A DNA stretch of 26,096 bases from JBGOTP01 sp041476545 (GCA_041476545.1 JBGOTP010000020.1:1-26096), one strand, 5' to 3'; shown: positions 1 through 8,670, numbered from the stretch's first letter. A program made the numbers and translations. Notes: generated by a model not told the origin, from the sequence alone.

Positions 1-2
1 AC

Positions 3-443
3 AAGTTCACTGAGTTCGAGACCTGGGCGCTGACGTATGAAGGTCACGGACGCAACCCTCTTCTCGGTCTACTGTCGGTACTGCTCTATTCGCCGGACTA
101 TGATTTGAAGGACATTTGGGCCGTGATAGGGCCGCCGCGCAGATTGAGCAACGTGCATTTCTTCGGCGCGAAGATGGATGGCCCTTTCGCCACGGAGGAC
201 TTGCGTCGACTCGGGACTGACTTCCTAACGCCGATGTTCATTTTCCAGGGCGCTCAAGACGATCTTACGCCCGCGACATTCGCTCGGGCCTGGTTTGACA
301 CGCTCGGGGCACCGAAGAAGGCCTTTGTGCTGATCCCAGGTGAAGGACACCTCGCGCTCTTTAGCCAGACAGCAACATTCATCAAGTTGACCGAGGAATA
401 CGTACTGCCACTCACTGTCGAGAACCGATCAGTGACGAGATAG
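3..443 (+). CDS. Alpha/beta hydrolase, C-terminal part (cut by window edge)
   Basis: The reading frame is open from the first bases of the window, so the N-terminus and start lie upstream and only about 146 residues are seen. The end has the usual layout of an alpha/beta-hydrolase (prolyl-iminopeptidase or esterase-like): a strand followed by GAQDDLTP, where an Asp would be the catalytic acid, and later PGEGHLALF, where His would be the catalytic base. The nucleophile elbow (GxSxG) must lie upstream and cannot be checked. The TTG at 105 is an internal codon, not a start. The substrate cannot be told from this part. A palindromic repeat follows the stop. Confidence 0.75.
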   Translation, partial: KFTEFETWALTYEGHGRNPLLGLLSVLLYSPDYDLKDIWAVIGPPRRLSNVHFFGAKMDGPFATEDLRRLGTDFLTPMFIFQGAQDDLTPATFARAWFDTLGAPKKAFVLIPGEGHLALFSQTATFIKLTEEYVLPLTVENRSVTR

Positions 444-553
444 GATCTCTCCAGTGTCTCCCTTCTGAAAAAGTGGAGCCAACGTCAACCAAACAGATCT
501 ATGCGAAAAAACACTAGAGCGGATTTCGCTGCGATGTAGCGAGCGGGGATGAC

Positions 554-652
554 GGAGATAACGGCTTTACACGGAGGAACGAAGCAATGGAGGATTTTCT
601 AGTACAGATCGAACTCCGTTTCTTCGCTTCTCCGTGTTGAACCGTTCGCTCC
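554..652. repeat. Large imperfect palindrome (39-bp arms)
   Basis: Bases 554-592 and 614-652 are inverted copies of each other, 30 of 39 positions matching, with a 21-base centre. The arms contain ACACGGAG and CGAAG and have a loose 9-10 base period (CGGAGATAA, CGGCTTTACA, CGGAGGAAC). Weaker complementarity continues outward to about 528 and 678. It resembles in architecture, not in sequence, the palindromes at 13163-13231 and 22502-22580. No convincing gene lies in 444-726. Confidence 0.75.
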
Positions 653-726
653 GCCTCCTCCGTTGTCTACGCTGTAGTGAAATCAGTAGTAGGAGTCTGT
701 TTGCGAGCCGGAGTGTCGCGGCTCAC

Positions 727-939
727 ATGATTCGTGGCGCGACCGCGGCCGCACTGCTCACATGGGCCTGGCTGAATCAGTCGGCTCATCTCGCGTTCGC
801 TGTTGGCGCCCTTGTCGTGGCCGTCGTCGCAATGCGCGGCTGCCCGATGTGCTGGACGATGGGCCTGCTGGAAACGATAGGCGAGCGGTTCAGGGTGCGG
901 CCTCGAAGTGAGCCGTCCACTCCTATTGACATTCGATAG
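727..939 (+). CDS. Small membrane protein with a CPMCW motif
   Basis: A 70-residue protein starting at ATG 727 (MIRGATAAALL). The open frame extends upstream to a TTG at 634, but that part is Arg/Ser/Cys-rich and translates the arm of the palindrome, so the ATG is preferred. Residues about 5-36 are hydrophobic and can form one or two membrane segments. They are followed by RGCPMCWTMGLLETI, a CxxC motif next to the membrane, then a basic, Pro-rich tail. The general shape (hydrophobic hairpin, then a cysteine motif) recalls small DUF2892-like membrane proteins, but I do not recognise the family with certainty and assign no function. The ribosome-binding site is weak. Confidence 0.5.
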   Translation: MIRGATAAALLTWAWLNQSAHLAFAVGALVVAVVAMRGCPMCWTMGLLETIGERFRVRPRSEPSTPIDIR

Positions 940-955
940 GACAAGGGTGCATACT
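926..955 (+). promoter_or_regulatory. Sigma70-type promoter of the PadR gene
   Basis: A perfect -35 box TTGACA (926-931) is followed after 18 bases by CATACT (950-955), four of six matches to TATAAT. Transcription would begin near 962, about 29 bases before the PadR start codon. Confidence 0.5.
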
Positions 956-983
956 CCGCTCATATCGGGCGTCTATAGCGGAG
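954..983. promoter_or_regulatory. Inverted repeat between -10 box and start of padR (candidate operator)
   Basis: CTCCGCT (954-960) and AGCGGAG (977-983) form a perfect 7-bp inverted repeat with a 16-base spacer. The left arm overlaps the end of the -10 box and the right arm includes the Shine-Dalgarno GGAG (980-983), seven bases before ATG 991. PadR proteins usually repress their own promoter, so this is a natural place for autoregulation. It does not match the ATGT-N8-ACAT sites described for some PadR members, so the assignment is inferred from position. Confidence 0.35.
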
Positions 984-990
984 ACTCTCC

Positions 991-1320
991 ATGTCCACAC
1001 GTCAGGCCAGTCTGCTTCAGGGCACGCTCGATCTTCTGATTCTCAAAGCACTCGCGGCCGACGAGCTGCACGGCCTTGGCGTGTCTCGTCGCGTCAACCA
1101 GATCACCCGCGGGACATTTGTTGTCCAACCCGGATCGCTGTTTCCAGCCCTGCATCGCCTCGAGGAAGCCGGATGGCTGACGGCATCGTGGAGCCTCTCA
1201 GAGAACAATCGGCGGGCAAAATATTACAAGCTCACGCGCGCCGGGCGGCGTCAGCTCGACGAGGAGACCACGCAGTGGAACCGGATTGCGCTGGCGATCG
1301 CTCGCGCCCTTGAAGCGTAA
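991..1320 (+). CDS. PadR family transcriptional regulator
   Basis: 109 residues, the size of the compact PadR proteins with a winged helix and one C-terminal dimerisation helix. The opening LLQGTLDLLILKALAADELHG and the later GSLFPALHRLEEAGWL and AKYYKLTRAGRRQL are the family signature: helix-turn-helix at about residues 35-60 and beta wing at about 60-90. The start is ATG 991 with GGAG seven bases upstream. It precedes the permease at 1410 by 89 bases, a pairing seen again and again in Acidobacteriota. By analogy it represses itself and the permease, released by a small lipophilic ligand or drug that cannot be named from sequence. Confidence 0.93.
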   Translation: MSTRQASLLQGTLDLLILKALAADELHGLGVSRRVNQITRGTFVVQPGSLFPALHRLEEAGWLTASWSLSENNRRAKYYKLTRAGRRQLDEETTQWNRIALAIARALEA

Positions 1321-1326
1321 GCTCGA

Positions 1327-1388
1327 CGTAACTCGACGCAGGCCCGACTTCAGACGTAGCTCGATGTAGGTCCGAGCTTCAGCTCGGG
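1327..1388. repeat. Tandem REP-like units with TTCA loop
   Basis: Two direct copies of about 27 bases (1327-1353 and 1355-1382) share the pattern CGTA-x-CTCGA-x-G-x-AGG-x-CCGA, ending in CTTCAG or ACTTCAG. The second continues into a hairpin: CCGAGC (1372-1377), loop TTCA, GCTCGG (1382-1387). The first has lost its right arm. The start GCTCGACGTA at 1321 may be a remnant of a third copy. They lie in the padR-permease gap and resemble the units at 15023-15080 and 24041-24058. Confidence 0.65.
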
Positions 1389-1409
1389 CGAGTCCAAGAG
1401 AGGTTTCAA

Positions 1410-4157
1410 GTGTCCCGAATGTCCCGCCTGTCGAGCCTGTGGCGCAACCTGGTGCGTCGCGACCATGTCGAACGTGATCTCGACGACGAGATGGACGCCG
1501 TCTTTGCGCTGCTGGTCGACGAGAAAATCGCCGGTGGCATGAGCCCTGCGAACGCACGCCGGGCCGCGACGCTGGAGATCGGGCGGACGGCGGTCCTGAA
1601 GGATCAGGTTCGACAGGCCCGAGCGGGCGCCTTCCTGGAACGGCTTCGTCAGGATGTCCGCTATGCGGTACGGTCTCTCCGACGCACGCCGGGGTTCACG
1701 GTAACGGCCGTCCTCACGCTCGGCCTCGGCATGGGCGCGAACATCACCATCTTCACACTGCTCGATGCCGTCATCTTCAAACCGCTCTCCGTCCCGGCCG
1801 CTCACGAACTGGTCAGGCTGTACGAACGCAGCCCGAAAGGCGTGCCCGATTCTGAAGGGGGCGCGGGACAGTATTTGAGTTTCTCGTTTCCGAGATTTCG
1901 GCGGCTCCGGCAGGCCATTGCACCGCAAAGCTCGCTGGCCGCCTCGACCCGAAGCTCGAAGTTCATCGCTCGCTTTCCCGGTAGTGTACAGGCGCTTCCG
2001 ATACGCGCGCAGCTGGTCTCCGGCGGCTACTTCGCCACGCTCGGTGTGCCGGCCGCTCGCGGGCGCCTGCTGACCGATGAAGACCTACGCGTCGATGGAG
2101 CCGATCCGGTCGCAGTGATCAGCGACGGGTTCTGGAAACGATCGCTCGGCTCGAACGTCGGGATTCTCGGACAGACGATTGCGGTGAATGGTGTGAAGGC
2201 CGTGATTGTCGGCATCACGAGACCGGGTTTCGTGGGTCTCTGGACCGACTCCGAACCCGACTTGTGGCTGCCGCTGACGCTGCAGGCCGGCCTGCGGTAC
2301 CAGAGAAACGTCAGCTCGTATACCAATGCGGATCGAAACCAGCCATGGACGGCGCAGGACGCGATTTCCTGGCTGATCGTGTTCGGGCGGGTCGCACCGG
2401 CGGATCTGCCACGCGCCGCCGCACGACTGCAATCCGCGAATCACGAAGGCGTCGTCGCGCTCGCCGACACGTTCGCTGATGGGGAGAGCCGGCGCGAAAT
2501 GGCGGCGCACACCCTCAGCGTCGAGCCTCTGGTGCGCGGATTCTCGGCGTTGCGGAGCCGGTTTTCGCAAGCGCTCTTCGCACTGGCCGCCATGGTGGCG
2601 ATCGTGCTCCTCGTGACCTGCGCCAATGTGGCGAATCTGTTGCTCACGCGGGCGGCTGGTCGGGCACGCGACCTGAGAATTCGAGTCTCATTGGGTGCGA
2701 CGACCGCGCGGCTTCTGCAGCAGTGTCTCACCGAGAGTGTGATCCTGGCTGGACTGGGAGGCGCGGCAGGACTTCTGGCTGGCGCGTGGGCCAGCGGCGC
2801 TCTTGCGCGCGCGGTCCTCGATGCGTCCGGCGATCTTCCACCGGTCTTCTCACTCGATATCCGGGTCGTCGTCTTTTCCGCCGGTATTTCCCTCGCGACC
2901 GCGCTGCTATTCGGCTTCGCGCCGGCGCTTCGAGTGATTCGGACGGGACGGACGGCGGGATTCACGACCACGGAGCGGAATTCTCCGGGATCGTCGATCA
3001 TGAAAGGGATGCGGCCGCTTGTCGCCTGTCAGCTGGCGCTGTCGGTGGTCGTCGTGTTTGCCGCGTTCCTGTTGGGTCGAACACTGATCAACTTCGTGCG
3101 GATCGATCCGGGTTTTGCCGTCGATCATCTCGTGAGCGCGTCATTCGATCCCGAGTTCAGCGGATATCAACGTGATCAGATGCCGGCGCTCGAACAGCAT
3201 CTGCTTGCGGCGGCCAAGGCTGTCCCCGGTGTGGCCTCGGCGGCGGTCTCGTGGTGCGGCCTTGTTACCAACTGCGGGACCTTTAGCGGGTTCCGGATCG
3301 AGGGCGCGACCGAGCGCGTCTCGTACCACGAGAACTGGGTCAGTCCCGGCTACTTTGCGACGACAGGCGTGTCGCTCGTCAGCGGGCGCGAATTCGATGG
3401 AGGCGACAACCAGAGTCGTGCCCACGTGGCGATCATCACGGAGTCCATCGCGCGACGTCATTTCCCGGGGCTGAATCCTCTCGGCAAACGTCTCGGCTTC
3501 GGCGAACCCGATACCGAGATCGTGGGTGTCGTTCGCGATGTCCAGTCAGAAACCCTGCACCAGCCGCCCGTGCCGCTGGTCTACTTTCCGATTGAACAAC
3601 CCCCGGCGTTCCGAATCTTCCCAAGAAACCTGGACGTCCGCTTCGCAGGGGCAGTCGATGGGACGGTATCAGCAATCCGGGAGACCGTCCGCCGCGCCGA
3701 ACCCAACCTGTCCCTCGACACCCTCGAGCCGATGTCAGCTCGCATCGCGCGCGATGTCGGACGTGAACGAATCGTGGCGTATCTCGCATCGGCGTTTGCG
3801 ATTCTCGCATTGCTCCTGGCGGCGCTTGGCCTCTACGGCGTGCTCTCATACGCGGTTGCCGGACGGACAAGAGAAATCGGCGTTCGTATCGCCCTTGGCG
3901 CGCGACCGGCTACGATCGCCATGATGGTGGTTCGCGACGCGCTGAAACTGGTCGCGGTGGGAACGCTCGCGGGTCTTCTTGCGGCCGTTGCGACCGGGCG
4001 TCTGCTGCGAGCGCTCCTCTTTGACGTGACCGTTTCCGATCCCATGACGTACGGGCTCGTGGCCGGCGTGCTCGCCATGGTCACGCTGCTCGCCGCGTAC
4101 CTGCCGGCCAGACGGGCCGCGCGCATCGATCCGACGCGCGCATTGCGGAGCGAATGA
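1410..4157 (+). CDS. ABC transporter permease of the MacB/FtsX (ADOP) type
   Basis: 915 residues. A soluble N-terminal prefix of about 90 residues (WRNLVRRDHVERDLDDEMD) is typical of acidobacterial duplicated orphan permeases. Then come two MacB-like halves, each a periplasmic core and an FtsX domain. Likely membrane segments lie at about 97-120, 389-412, 440-463, 484-508, 531-555, 789-816, 844-866 and 879-900. The end PARRAARIDPTRALRSE is the family's standard C-terminus. The start is GTG 1410, chosen because AGAGAGG lies six bases upstream; ATG 1419 is possible. No ATPase gene lies nearby, hence orphan. Such proteins probably act with a shared MacB-type ATPase in export or mechanotransmission. 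The substrate is unknown. The PadR neighbour suggests inducible expression. Confidence 0.92.
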   Translation: MSRMSRLSSLWRNLVRRDHVERDLDDEMDAVFALLVDEKIAGGMSPANARRAATLEIGRTAVLKDQVRQARAGAFLERLRQDVRYAVRSLRRTPGFTVTAVLTLGLGMGANITIFTLLDAVIFKPLSVPAAHELVRLYERSPKGVPDSEGGAGQYLSFSFPRFRRLRQAIAPQSSLAASTRSSKFIARFPGSVQALPIRAQLVSGGYFATLGVPAARGRLLTDEDLRVDGADPVAVISDGFWKRSLGSNVGILGQTIAVNGVKAVIVGITRPGFVGLWTDSEPDLWLPLTLQAGLRYQRNVSSYTNADRNQPWTAQDAISWLIVFGRVAPADLPRAAARLQSANHEGVVALADTFADGESRREMAAHTLSVEPLVRGFSALRSRFSQALFALAAMVAIVLLVTCANVANLLLTRAAGRARDLRIRVSLGATTARLLQQCLTESVILAGLGGAAGLLAGAWASGALARAVLDASGDLPPVFSLDIRVVVFSAGISLATALLFGFAPALRVIRTGRTAGFTTTERNSPGSSIMKGMRPLVACQLALSVVVVFAAFLLGRTLINFVRIDPGFAVDHLVSASFDPEFSGYQRDQMPALEQHLLAAAKAVPGVASAAVSWCGLVTNCGTFSGFRIEGATERVSYHENWVSPGYFATTGVSLVSGREFDGGDNQSRAHVAIITESIARRHFPGLNPLGKRLGFGEPDTEIVGVVRDVQSETLHQPPVPLVYFPIEQPPAFRIFPRNLDVRFAGAVDGTVSAIRETVRRAEPNLSLDTLEPMSARIARDVGRERIVAYLASAFAILALLLAALGLYGVLSYAVAGRTREIGVRIALGARPATIAMMVVRDALKLVAVGTLAGLLAAVATGRLLRALLFDVTVSDPMTYGLVAGVLAMVTLLAAYLPARRAARIDPTRALRSE

Positions 4158-4174
4158 ACAGACCCGGTGCGATG

Positions 4175-6583
4175 TCAGCGATGAAGGTCGCACACCGCGG
4201 TCGGCTCAGTCCCCACGAGGAAGGACTCGTGGACCACCTTCGGGCAGCGCGGGGTCGCGAGCTTGCCGTTCAGTGGATCGATGTCGACGAAGGAGATCCC
4301 CTCCGGTGCTTCGAATGACACGTCGGGTCGCCCCGCGAGCGCGCGCATCATGAACGTCGTCCAGATGGGGAGCGCGGCCTGCGCGCCGGAAAGTCCCACC
4401 GGCTGATTGTCGTCGAAGCCGACCCACACGACGGTGAGGAGCTCGGGCGTGAACCCGACGAACCACGCGTCGCGCAGGTCGTTGGTCGTCCCCGTCTTGC
4501 CGGCGGCGTCGAGTGTGAAGCCGGCCGCACGCACACCAGCGCCCGTCCCTTCGTTCACGACGCTGCGGAGCATGTTCGTGACAAGGAACGTCGTGTCCGG
4601 ACGGGTCACCCGCGTGGCCTCTTTCGACGCGCGCTTCGTCACGTCGGCCGCGCCGTTACTCACCATCGAGATATTCTGCAGGGGCCGCATGATGCCCATA
4701 TTCGGGAAGATCGTGTACGCCGTGGCGACCTCAATCGGCGTCGCCTCGAACACGCCGAGCGCAATCGACGGATACGCCTTTGGCGTCGTTTGCGCGCCGA
4801 GCTTGCTCCAGAGCGCGGCGACGTTGCCGAATCCGGCGCGCTCGGCCACCTTGATGGTCGCGATGTTCCGCGAGTGCGCGAGCGCGTACCGAAGCGTGAT
4901 CGGGCCGTCGTACTCCTTCTCGTAGTTCTCGGGCGTCCACACCTGGTCGTCGAACTCCCACGTGGTGGGCGAATCGTCCACGATGGACGCTGGCGTGACA
5001 TCGGTGCGCCCGTCGGCCGCCGCCTGTTCGAAGGCCGTCAGGTACACAAACGGTTTGAAGACCGAACCCGGCTGACGGCGGGCGACAATTGTCCGGTTCA
5101 ACTGGGACTGGTTGTACGAACGGCCGCCGACCATCGCCAGAATCTCGCCGTTCCTGGGATCGATGGCGACGAGCGCAGCTTCGGCCCGTCCCTTGCGCCT
5201 GCGTTTCGACAGGAGCTGATCCACTTGCGTCAGGCCGCTCCGCACGGCGTCCTGCGCCAGTCGCTGGAGGTGCAGGTCGAGCGTCGTATAGACGCTGACC
5301 GCCTGGTCCGGCGTGGTCAGGAGACCGGGATAGGCCTCGTCGAGTGTGCGGGTGACGTAGTCGACGAAGTGGGGCGCTTCGGCTTCGAGTGCCCGTTGCA
5401 CGATGCCGAGCGGCTCCTTCGCGGCGGCGTCAGCCGCCTTCTGTTCGATGTAGCCCGCATCAACCATCGCCTGCAGGACGACGTTGCGGCGTTCGCGGCA
5501 GCGGTCCGGATTACTGAAGGGGGACAGCCTCGATGGCGACTGGAGCACGCCCGCCATCGTGGCGGCTTCGGCAAGCGCGACGTTGCTGACGTCCTTGCCG
5601 AAGAACAGGCGCGACGCCTCGGACATCCCGAAGATGGAGAACGAGCCGCGCTGGCCGAGCGGCATGTCGTTCAGGTACATCTCGAGGATCTCGTCCTTCG
5701 ACGCGCGCGTATCGAGCACGAACGCCAGGAAGATCTCGAGCGCCTTGCGTGTCTTGCCCGCGAGACCCTCCCGCTCGCGCGCCGCTTGCAGGGTCCAGCC
5801 TTCGAACTGCGGCAGGAACACGTTGCGCACGAGCTGCTGGGTAATCGTACTCGTGGCCGAAATGCGTTTGCTGGTGAACAGGCCCTTCAGCACGGCGCCG
5901 GTCAGGCGAATGGGATCGACCCCGGGATGGTAGTAATAGCGGCGGTCCTCGATCGACAGGACCGCCTGGACCACGCGCGGCTGAATGGCCGACAGCGGGG
6001 TGGGTCGCTGCTTCTCGCGGTCCGCGACCATCGAGCTCAGGACCGGCGCATCGAGCACGAGACGGTCGGCCGGCTTCGCGGCGATTTCCACGCGGTCGAT
6101 GTGCTCCGGCGCCTTGATCGGCCGTGCCGCCGATCCGCGCGCGCCCCGGATCGTGGCCGGCCTCTGGAACACCACGCGCGCCGTCTGGCCGTTGAACTCG
6201 GCGCCACGCGGTCTGATCACCACGACGTAGTCGCCGGGCACGAATTCGCCGGGCTTTGCGGCCTGGTCGCGCTGCGCGTAGCCGAGATCGTTCAGGCGAT
6301 CGACGAGCTGGCTTTCGCTGAGGGACTGCCCGGGCCTGATCTCGAGCGGCCGGGCGAACACGCGAGGGAGCACGCGCTGCCGTTCGCCATGGAGACGGGC
6401 GTCGATGATCCGCGCGAAGACGATGTAGTAGTACCCGAAGGCAAAGCAGAACAGGACGACCGGGACGGCCGCCACCATAGCCGTGACGCGAACCCACTTG
6501 CGCCGCCACAGCGCGGGGATGGCGACCTTCGTCCGTGCGATCCGCGATTTAGATGGAGGCACTCCAGTGGGTGGCGCTGGCAC
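4175..6583 (-). CDS. Bifunctional peptidoglycan synthase (class A PBP, PBP1B-like)
   Basis: 802 residues, membrane-anchored by a segment at about 34-56. Residues about 70-140 (VFARPLEIRPGQSLS...LVDRLNDLGY) look like the UB2H regulatory domain of PBP1B. The GT51 transglycosylase follows, with catalytic Glu212 in IEDRRYYYHPG, STITQQL (245-251), a KTRKALE stretch near 280 and EMYLN. The transpeptidase has nucleophile Ser507 in SVFK, SRN (571-573) and KTGTT (696-700), so all three penicillin-binding motifs are intact. It polymerises lipid II and cross-links the glycan at the periplasmic face. The start is GTG 6583; a second in-frame GTG seven codons on is possible and neither has a clear ribosome-binding site. 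It converges on the permease with 17 bases between stops. Confidence 0.95.
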   Translation of the reverse strand: MPAPPTGVPPSKSRIARTKVAIPALWRRKWVRVTAMVAAVPVVLFCFAFGYYYIVFARIIDARLHGERQRVLPRVFARPLEIRPGQSLSESQLVDRLNDLGYAQRDQAAKPGEFVPGDYVVVIRPRGAEFNGQTARVVFQRPATIRGARGSAARPIKAPEHIDRVEIAAKPADRLVLDAPVLSSMVADREKQRPTPLSAIQPRVVQAVLSIEDRRYYYHPGVDPIRLTGAVLKGLFTSKRISATSTITQQLVRNVFLPQFEGWTLQAAREREGLAGKTRKALEIFLAFVLDTRASKDEILEMYLNDMPLGQRGSFSIFGMSEASRLFFGKDVSNVALAEAATMAGVLQSPSRLSPFSNPDRCRERRNVVLQAMVDAGYIEQKAADAAAKEPLGIVQRALEAEAPHFVDYVTRTLDEAYPGLLTTPDQAVSVYTTLDLHLQRLAQDAVRSGLTQVDQLLSKRRRKGRAEAALVAIDPRNGEILAMVGGRSYNQSQLNRTIVARRQPGSVFKPFVYLTAFEQAAADGRTDVTPASIVDDSPTTWEFDDQVWTPENYEKEYDGPITLRYALAHSRNIATIKVAERAGFGNVAALWSKLGAQTTPKAYPSIALGVFEATPIEVATAYTIFPNMGIMRPLQNISMVSNGAADVTKRASKEATRVTRPDTTFLVTNMLRSVVNEGTGAGVRAAGFTLDAAGKTGTTNDLRDAWFVGFTPELLTVVWVGFDDNQPVGLSGAQAALPIWTTFMMRALAGRPDVSFEAPEGISFVDIDPLNGKLATPRCPKVVHESFLVGTEPTAVCDLHR

Positions 6584-6649
6584 CGGACGTCGAGTGTATC
6601 ACCCTCGCGAGAGACACGACCCGGCCCTGATGCAGACCCGTGCAACCGA

Positions 6650-6678
6650 TTGAAAGCGAAGCGCTTCAATGTTACGAT
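6650..6678 (+). promoter_or_regulatory. Promoter of the pseudokinase-carAB unit
   Basis: TTGAAA (6650-6655) and TACGAT (6673-6678) are separated by exactly 17 bases, a good sigma70-type promoter. The predicted start near 6685 leaves a short leader carrying AGAGGAG (6695-6701). The spacer holds a perfect 10-bp palindrome GAAGCGCTTC (6658-6667), which could be an operator. The region 6584-6708 also has to carry the minus-strand PBP promoter. Confidence 0.5.
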
Positions 6679-6708
6679 TCATGCCGCCTTCCTTAGAGGA
6701 GTACCCCG

Positions 6709-8670
6709 CTGCACACAGAGAATACCGGCCCTGCGCCCCCCGACGCGTTCGGATCGTTTCGGGTTCTGCATCAGATTGGGGCGGGAGCATTGGGTCCGGT
6801 GTTTCGCGCCTATGATCCCGACCGCGATCGGCTCGTCGCGGTGAAACTATTCCGTCTCGACCTCCCTCCTGAGCGCGTGCATCAGGTCGTGGCCGAGCTC
6901 GAGGCGCTCGTCGAGGCCGGTCTGACCCATCCCGTGCTCGTCGCGCCCCGTGCCGCAGGCATCTCCGGCGTATCCACGTACCTCGTGCAGGACTTCGTGG
7001 CCGCCGATTCGCTGGACAGCGTCCTTCGCGAGTACGGCCCGGCGCCGGTTCCCGATGCCATCCGTGTCACGAGGCAGCTCGCCGAGGCGCTCGACTCAGC
7101 CGCCGCGGCCGGTATTGCCCATGGCGCGCTGCACCCGCGCGACATCCTGCTGTCTCCCGACGACACGCGGTTGACCGGTGTGGGCGTCGCCCGCGCGCTC
7201 GAGCGAGCGGGTGTCCCGACGCCGTTGCGGCGGCCGTATACCGCGCCGGAGCGGGCCGCCGGTGGAGGAGCCGCGTGGGATCGGCGCGCCGACGTTTTCA
7301 GTCTGGCCGTGATCGCTCACGATCTGGTATGGGGTCGGCGGCTCGCCGGGGTTGGCGAGAAGGCCGCCGAAACTCTCACGGAGATTGACGGCGTCGATCT
7401 CGCCGCGTTACGCCGCGTGTTCTCGCGCGCGCTTGCGGAAGATCCGCGGCACCGGTTCCAGACCGCGCTCGCGTTTGTCGACGCGCTGGCGGAGGCGTTC
7501 TCGCAGACCAGTGGGCGCGCTCCGACCATGCCTCCAGAAGGACCGGCTGTCAATGTTGCTGTTCGCGCTGCTGGCCCCGCTGCTGTGCTCACTCCTGCTC
7601 TCAGTCCTGTTCCTGCTCCCGCTCCCGATGTGCCGGCTGGAGCCGTCGCACCGTTGAGTCTGCGCGAAGCGCGGCTGCCGCTCGACGAACCGGACATGGA
7701 AGTGACGCTGGAGCCCGTTCGGCTCACGAGGGATGAAGCCGCGCCACCCGGCGGCGAGCTTGACCTGCGACCGAGCGAGTTCGTGAGTGAAGGAGTTGGT
7801 GACGGGCCTGATGAGGAACGTGGTGCATCGACCGGACTCAGGACATTGGCGCTGACGCTGGTTCTTGGTGGTGCCATCGGTTTTGCCGCCGGATATGGTG
7901 TTGGATACCGCGCGCGTCCTGCAGCACCGTCAGCGGCGTCGGTGGAATCCTCGAGATCGTCCACCGAGACCGCGACATCGCCACCAGAGGCTGCAAGACC
8001 GAAGGTGGACTCCGCGCCTTCGACGCCCGTTGCCACTCCCAGCCCGGCGCCGATCGTGTCCGGGAAAGCGCCCGCGTCGACGGCTCGCGCGGGGGCAGCC
8101 CCTGGCCGGGCGGCAACCTCGGCCACCGGACGGACGGGCGTACTTGTTGCCCCGGGGCGCATCTCGGTTCGGTCCAAGCCCTCCGGCGCGCAAGTGTTCA
8201 TCGACGGTCGCGACGTGGGGCGCACACCGGTCACGTCTGGCAATCTGGCGCGCGGCTCTCACGAGGTTCGCGTCGTGCGCGACGGCTACTCACCCGTGGC
8301 GCGTCGGGTCACGGTGACGGCTGCGAAGCCGGCTCCCTCGGTCACGGTCACGCTCGCACGCCCCCGTTCGACGACATCGCCGACGGCAACGGCCACGCCG
8401 GCTGCGACGTCAGCCCCTGCGGCGGCAGCCTCGGCGGCCGCTCAGGCTGCCGCGCGAGGGATCGGTTCCCTCGACGTGGATTCACGGCCCTCGGGTGCGC
8501 GGGTCTTCGTGGACGGCAGGTCGGTCGGCACGACGCCCGTGTCGGTGGACGGGCTGGAGGCCGGCGAGCACGCGGTGCGCCTGGAGCAGGACGGCTATCG
8601 GAACTGGACGTCATCGGTCCGGATCGTCGCTGGCGCCAGGAATCGCGTCGCGGCGTCGCTCGAAAGATAA
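6709..8670 (+). CDS. Membrane-anchored pseudokinase with two PEGA domains
   Basis: 653 residues if started at CTG 6709. The frame is open from 6697 and no ATG, GTG or TTG occurs before TTG 6790, which would remove the nucleotide-binding loop. AGAGGAG (6695-6701) lies seven bases before the CTG. The kinase fold shows a glycine-rich loop (IGAGALGPVF), VAVK with Lys46, and APE (179-181). The catalytic loop reads HGALHPRD (138-145) in place of HRDLKPxN and the DFG site reads GVG (157-159), so both catalytic aspartates and the metal-binding Asn are gone. A Pro/Ala-rich linker, a membrane segment (about 378-400) and two PEGA domains (about 482-550 and 584-653) follow. PEGA domains are usually extracytoplasmic. 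carA begins 21 bases after the stop. Confidence 0.85.
   Translation: MHTENTGPAPPDAFGSFRVLHQIGAGALGPVFRAYDPDRDRLVAVKLFRLDLPPERVHQVVAELEALVEAGLTHPVLVAPRAAGISGVSTYLVQDFVAADSLDSVLREYGPAPVPDAIRVTRQLAEALDSAAAAGIAHGALHPRDILLSPDDTRLTGVGVARALERAGVPTPLRRPYTAPERAAGGGAAWDRRADVFSLAVIAHDLVWGRRLAGVGEKAAETLTEIDGVDLAALRRVFSRALAEDPRHRFQTALAFVDALAEAFSQTSGRAPTMPPEGPAVNVAVRAAGPAAVLTPALSPVPAPAPDVPAGAVAPLSLREARLPLDEPDMEVTLEPVRLTRDEAAPPGGELDLRPSEFVSEGVGDGPDEERGASTGLRTLALTLVLGGAIGFAAGYGVGYRARPAAPSAASVESSRSSTETATSPPEAARPKVDSAPSTPVATPSPAPIVSGKAPASTARAGAAPGRAATSATGRTGVLVAPGRISVRSKPSGAQVFIDGRDVGRTPVTSGNLARGSHEVRVVRDGYSPVARRVTVTAAKPAPSVTVTLARPRSTTSPTATATPAATSAPAAAASAAAQAAARGIGSLDVDSRPSGARVFVDGRSVGTTPVSVDGLEAGEHAVRLEQDGYRNWTSSVRIVAGARNRVAASLER

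Noticed and set aside
667..963. 98-residue minus-strand frame opposite the small CPMCW protein
   Set aside because: Polar, His/Arg-rich composition without domain; the plus-strand frame has a believable membrane protein.
4790..6844. 684-residue plus-strand frame opposite the PBP gene
   Set aside because: It is antisense to a protein with intact GT51 and transpeptidase motifs; its translation is Arg/His/Asp-rich with no domain, typical of GC-rich shadows.
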